A DNA stretch of 64,000 bases from an uncultured Bacteroidales bacterium (GTDB lineage: Bacteria > Bacteroidota > Bacteroidia > Bacteroidales > Paludibacteraceae), in the NCBI GenBank assembly GCA_902762355.1, contig CACWNR010000006.1, forward strand, positions 1-64,000, in the 5' to 3' direction. Shown here in pieces: positions 61,229-64,000 of the stretch (position 1 is the stretch's first letter; the number at the start of each line of letters is the position of its first letter). The position numbers and the translations under genes were made by a program. Under the pieces are notes generated by a model. That model saw only the letters and a program-made list of their open reading frames with translations, searched no databases and was not told the origin of the DNA.

Positions 61229-61260
61229 TTTGCATATATCGGAAAATTGTTGTAATTTTG
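61229..61260 (+). promoter_or_regulatory. Promoter for tRNA-Pro and the HAD gene
   Basis: TTTGCATATATC (61229-61240), then TAATTTTG (61253-61260), 20-base spacing, 73 bases before the tRNA. Confidence 0.8.
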
Positions 61261-61307
61261 CACGCTTTTTCGCTCCGAGTAGTTCTCCGCCACTTCGTTC
61301 TGTCGAT

Positions 61308-61342
61308 CTACTACCCGCTTGCGAGAGGCAAGCGGGTAGTAG
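61308..61342 (+). promoter_or_regulatory. 15-bp perfect hairpin that takes in the tRNA-Pro 5' end
   Basis: CTACTACCCGCTTGC (61308-61322), loop GAGAG, GCAAGCGGGTAGTAG (61328-61342). The right arm includes the first ten bases of the mature tRNA (from 61333), so leader hairpin and acceptor stem are mutually exclusive. Confidence 0.85.
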
Positions 61343-61407
61343 TTCAGCCCGGTTAGAATGCCTGCTTTGGGAGCAGGAGGTCGTGAGTTCGAATCTCGCC
61401 TACCCGA
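61333..61407 (+). tRNA. tRNA-Pro (anticodon TGG)
   Basis: 75-nt cloverleaf: acceptor CGGGTAG/CTACCCG, D-arm GTTCAGCCCGGTTAGAAT, anticodon stem CCTGC/GCAGG around loop TTTGGGA (anticodon TGG), T-arm GTGAGTTCGAATCTCGC. Discriminator A, no encoded CCA. The next gene starts one base after the tRNA end. Confidence 0.97.
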
Positions 61408-61408
61408 C

Positions 61409-62035
61409 ATGTACAGGGCTATTTTTATCGACATTGATGACACGCTTCTCGACTACGTTCCATGTTGTCGAGAAGCTTTCAATATGGCGCTACCGGAGCA
61501 CCCGGAGCACTTCGATCTCTTTTTCTCAATAAGCGGTCGTCTCTTCTCCGAAGCCAAGCACGGCATGCATACGATAGCCGAAGTGATGGAACTCTATCCC
61601 AAGGAGTTCATCGCTACCATCGGTTATCCGGACTCGGCCGTCGATCCCTTCAAACACGCTTTCCGGGCGGCATGGGGCAAGACGCATACGCTCGTGCCGG
61701 GTGCGCGCGAGATGCTGGAGCGCCTGAAAACGAAAGGTTATCGTCTCTTCGCGGCAAGCAACAGCTTCGGTCACCTGCAGCGCAGTCGCCTCGAGCAGGC
61801 AGGCATCCTGTCCTTCTTCGAAGACACGTTTATCTCCATGGATATCGGTTACGACAAACCCGACATACGTTTCTATCAAGAGGCGCTGCGTCGCGCGGGC
61901 TTGCAGGCGCACGAGGTACTGATGATAGGCGACTCGATGACCACCGACGTGATCGGCGCACAGAACGCCGGCATGGACGCCCTCTTCTTTGACCGACAGA
62001 AAGATGACCTGTTGGCGCTTACAGCGCATTTATAA
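61409..62035 (+). CDS. HAD-family phosphatase (YjjG-like)
   Basis: A 208-residue haloacid dehalogenase-fold hydrolase: motif I D-I-D-D-T, motif II in 'LFAASNSFGHLQRSRLEQAG', Lys in 'GYDKPDIRFYQEAL' and motif IV 'MIGDSMTTDVIGAQNAG'. Resembles 5'-nucleotidase YjjG. The ATG at 61409 is the family start and lies one base after tRNA-Pro, so tRNA 3' processing would leave an essentially leaderless mRNA. The upstream in-frame ATG (61358) is inside the tRNA. Confidence 0.93.
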   Translation: MYRAIFIDIDDTLLDYVPCCREAFNMALPEHPEHFDLFFSISGRLFSEAKHGMHTIAEVMELYPKEFIATIGYPDSAVDPFKHAFRAAWGKTHTLVPGAREMLERLKTKGYRLFAASNSFGHLQRSRLEQAGILSFFEDTFISMDIGYDKPDIRFYQEALRRAGLQAHEVLMIGDSMTTDVIGAQNAGMDALFFDRQKDDLLALTAHL

Positions 62036-62057
62036 ATAGATGATAGATGGATAGATA
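62036..62057. repeat. Short near-tandem repeat (ATAGATG) at the acyltransferase start
   Basis: ATAGATG, ATAGATGG, ATAGATAC directly after the HAD stop; the second unit supplies the ATG of the next gene (62047). Confidence 0.6.
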
Positions 62058-62694
62058 CACGTTAGGCAAACTGGTTAAATTCTTTTTTCACTGGCACTAT
62101 GATATTCAGGTGACCGGCGAAGAAGTACTGCGGGACGGCGCGACCCATCTGGTGCTGCCGAACCACTCCGCGTATATTGATCCGCTGATCCTGTTCAGCG
62201 AAGAGTGGTGGCTGCCGATACGGCCGCTGGTGGACGAGCTCTTCATGCGCAATAAGTTCTACGGACATATCCTCCGCAAAGCCGACGCCATCGAGGTGCC
62301 GGATCTCAACAAGAGCGCGATGAGTCGCGAAGAAGGATCGGCGGCAGCAGGGCAACTCACCCGTATCGTGCTCGACAGTCTCGCTGCCGGCAAACAGATC
62401 TGTTTCTATCCCTCGGGGCACGTCAAGACCATCGATAAGGAGATGATCGGTAACCGCCGTCTCGCGTACGAGGTGTGCCGCGAACTGCCCGAAGGGGTAC
62501 GCGTCATCCTATGCCGCATGCGCGGGCTCGAAACCAGCCGATGGTCCAAACTCAAGCACAAAGAGCATAAATGGCGCCGAACGGTGCAGCTGCATTTTGA
62601 GGACCATACGGACGATGTACGTACGTGGGCACAGACCCTTACCCGCCGCGAGTTCAATGAACAATTAGAAAATTGGTATAATAAAAATATATGA
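62047..62694 (+). CDS. PlsC-like lysophospholipid acyltransferase
   Basis: A 215-residue protein with the H-x4-D motif in 'LVLPNHSAYIDPLILF' and 'ICFYPSGHVKTID' as the glycerol-phosphate-site equivalent (E-G-T-R is replaced by P-S-G-H). It probably transfers acyl chains at the inner membrane; acceptor uncertain because of the altered motif. Overlaps the TolC gene as ATGA. Confidence 0.82.
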   Translation: MDRYTLGKLVKFFFHWHYDIQVTGEEVLRDGATHLVLPNHSAYIDPLILFSEEWWLPIRPLVDELFMRNKFYGHILRKADAIEVPDLNKSAMSREEGSAAAGQLTRIVLDSLAAGKQICFYPSGHVKTIDKEMIGNRRLAYEVCRELPEGVRVILCRMRGLETSRWSKLKHKEHKWRRTVQLHFEDHTDDVRTWAQTLTRREFNEQLENWYNKNI

Positions 62695-64000
62695 AACGTT
62701 TATTCATGATTTTGCTGGTGAGCAGCATGGTGATGACGGCGTTTGCCGGGGACACCATCTACTACACCTTACAGCAGTGCCGCGACCTGGCACTCACTTC
62801 CGGAGCATCCTCCAAGGCTCAGGAGGAGACGATGCTGGCGGCCAAATACAACCGTCAGGCAGCACTGGCGTCGATGTTTCCTCGTATCACCGCCAACGGT
62901 AGCTATATGTGGAACTCGCGCGACGCACACATGTTGGCGAACTCCACCTCGCTCCCTTTCGGTACCGCTACCGTCAACCCCGACGGAACGGCTTCGTTCG
63001 AGTGGAGCGATGCGAGTACGCTCGGTAAGATAGAGACCGCTGCAAAAGGAACGGTGTTCGAGGATGCGGTGAAAGACATCTCCAATAAAGCCGGACAGAA
63101 GATAGCCGACGCGTATCAGGTGCTGTATGACAAACTGACCTTCGATCTGACGCATGTGGTCGTAGCCCACGTAGGCATCACCCAGCCGATCTACGTCGGC
63201 GGACGACTCATCCAACTCTACAAGATCGCCAAGGCCACCGAGACCATGGCTAACATCGAGGCAGATGCCAAGCATGACGCTACGATATACGCCGTTGATG
63301 AGGCCTACTGGCGCGTCGTGTCCGTGTCGAAGAAGAAAGCGCTCGCCAACCAATACTACCAGCTGCTCGTGCAACTGGAGCAAGACGTGCAAGAGGCGCT
63401 GAACGAAGGACTCCTTACCCAGGCTGACCTGCTCAAGGTAACCACCAAACGCGGTGAAGCAGAGGTGAAAAAACTGCAGGCAGAGAACGGTCTGACGCTG
63501 TCGAATATGGCGCTCGCGCAGGTATGCGGTCTGCCGCTCAGTACTGCGTTCCACCTCGACGAGAGCGGCCTGAGTGAGACCACGCTCACCACCGAGGATA
63601 TCAACGTCGAAGCGGCGGTAGCCGGTCGTACGGAACTCCAACTGCTCGAGCAGGCAGAGAAGATCGCGCGCTCCAATGCCAAACTGGCATCAGCCGGTTT
63701 GCAACCGAATATCGTAGCATCCGCCGGTTATATGTACACCAACCCGAACGTGGATAACGGTTTCAGCAGCAAGTGGGACGGTAAGGGTTTCTTCTCCGCA
63801 GGTGTAGTGGTGAACGTGCCGATCGTGCATGCCGATGATATACTCCGTTACAAAGCGGCCAAGCATGCGGCCAATGCGGTGGCACTCAAGACCGATGAGA
63901 CACGCGAGTTACTCACGCTTCAGACCACCCAGGCCAACCAAAAACTGATGGAGGCACAGCAGAAGATTGCGCTTGCCCGCCTCACGGAGAATAACGCCGC
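62691..64000 (+). CDS. TolC-family outer membrane efflux protein, 3' part outside window
   Basis: 436 codons are visible, starting with signal peptide MKRLFMILLVSSMVMTAFAG. The pattern is that of TolC: 'YTLQQCRDLALTSGASSKAQ', long amphipathic helices, 'GITQPIYVGGRLIQLYKIAKA' and 'EGLLTQADLLKVTTKRGEAE'. It forms the outer-membrane channel of an efflux pump. Adaptor and pump genes would be expected beyond the right edge. Frame is open to the end. Confidence 0.93.
   Translation, partial: MKRLFMILLVSSMVMTAFAGDTIYYTLQQCRDLALTSGASSKAQEETMLAAKYNRQAALASMFPRITANGSYMWNSRDAHMLANSTSLPFGTATVNPDGTASFEWSDASTLGKIETAAKGTVFEDAVKDISNKAGQKIADAYQVLYDKLTFDLTHVVVAHVGITQPIYVGGRLIQLYKIAKATETMANIEADAKHDATIYAVDEAYWRVVSVSKKKALANQYYQLLVQLEQDVQEALNEGLLTQADLLKVTTKRGEAEVKKLQAENGLTLSNMALAQVCGLPLSTAFHLDESGLSETTLTTEDINVEAAVAGRTELQLLEQAEKIARSNAKLASAGLQPNIVASAGYMYTNPNVDNGFSSKWDGKGFFSAGVVVNVPIVHADDILRYKAAKHAANAVALKTDETRELLTLQTTQANQKLMEAQQKIALARLTENNA

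Overview
The window looks like chromosomal DNA of a Bacteroidota bacterium, most likely order Bacteroidales. The signs are a type IX secretion pair (PorV, PorU), a Bacteroidota-type TonB receptor with an extended signal peptide, PPi-dependent phosphofructokinase, a long-type IspG, MutY/HU/RNase G synteny, and promoters of the TTTG-N19/20-TAnnTTTG class with few Shine-Dalgarno sequences. Base composition is balanced by eye. Two tRNA genes (Lys-TTT, Pro-TGG) are present. I found no insertion sequence, prophage, CRISPR array or replication origin.

Layout. 0-10.7 kb is an accessory region: a partial arginine-deiminase-like lipoprotein, an EFR1 flavodoxin-ferredoxin, an acetyltransferase, small conserved proteins, a rhodanese/metallo-beta-lactamase lipoprotein, a TonB-dependent receptor, a Cys-nucleophile hydrolase, an acyl-ACP thioesterase with a DUF308 membrane protein, and at least three gene remnants (HlyD-like, AraC-like, GNAT). 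10.7-14.7 kb holds a GH43 enzyme, an aldo/keto reductase and a tightly coupled YdeI-cupin-SDR operon. 14.8-23.9 kb is core metabolism and translation: pfp, ispG, tRNA-Lys, leuS, tkt and two uncharacterised envelope proteins. 24-29.2 kb is an rplU-rpmA-serS operon that continues into a three-gene lipid-linked sugar cassette (GtrA fused to a polysaccharide deacetylase, a GtrB-like GT2, and a GT87).

29.3-33.9 kb is the most suggestive candidate system: four genes for exported proteins, namely a lipoprotein with a PPC-like beta domain, a C14 caspase-like protease, a small exported protein with an acidic then Arg-rich tail, and a TPR-CHAT protein. A terminator-like hairpin separates the lipoprotein from the rest. 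34-37.8 kb carries a DUF349 protein, ftsE, sufE, aroK and ispF. 37.8-43 kb carries porV, porU and an FAH-fold protein that lacks the usual metal-binding motif. 43-51 kb carries der, slyD, an LptD-like protein, an M20 peptidase, a DUF2520 protein and mutY. 51-56.6 kb carries HU, a 29-residue COX24/mS38-like basic protein, rng, a stand-alone TSCPD domain, a second acyl-ACP thioesterase and an S9 peptidase. 56.7-64 kb carries a lipase-like hydrolase, an acyl-CoA synthetase, a beta-CASP metallohydrolase, tRNA-Pro fused almost directly to a HAD gene, a PlsC-like acyltransferase and the start of a TolC gene.

Two genome-scale signals cut across the genes. First, about a dozen short degenerate near-tandem repeats, mostly of 7-bp period, sit between genes and in frame inside conserved genes. 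Second, a strikingly uniform promoter appears at least 16 times, with an extended -33 element close to TTTGCATATRTC followed by an A/T tract.
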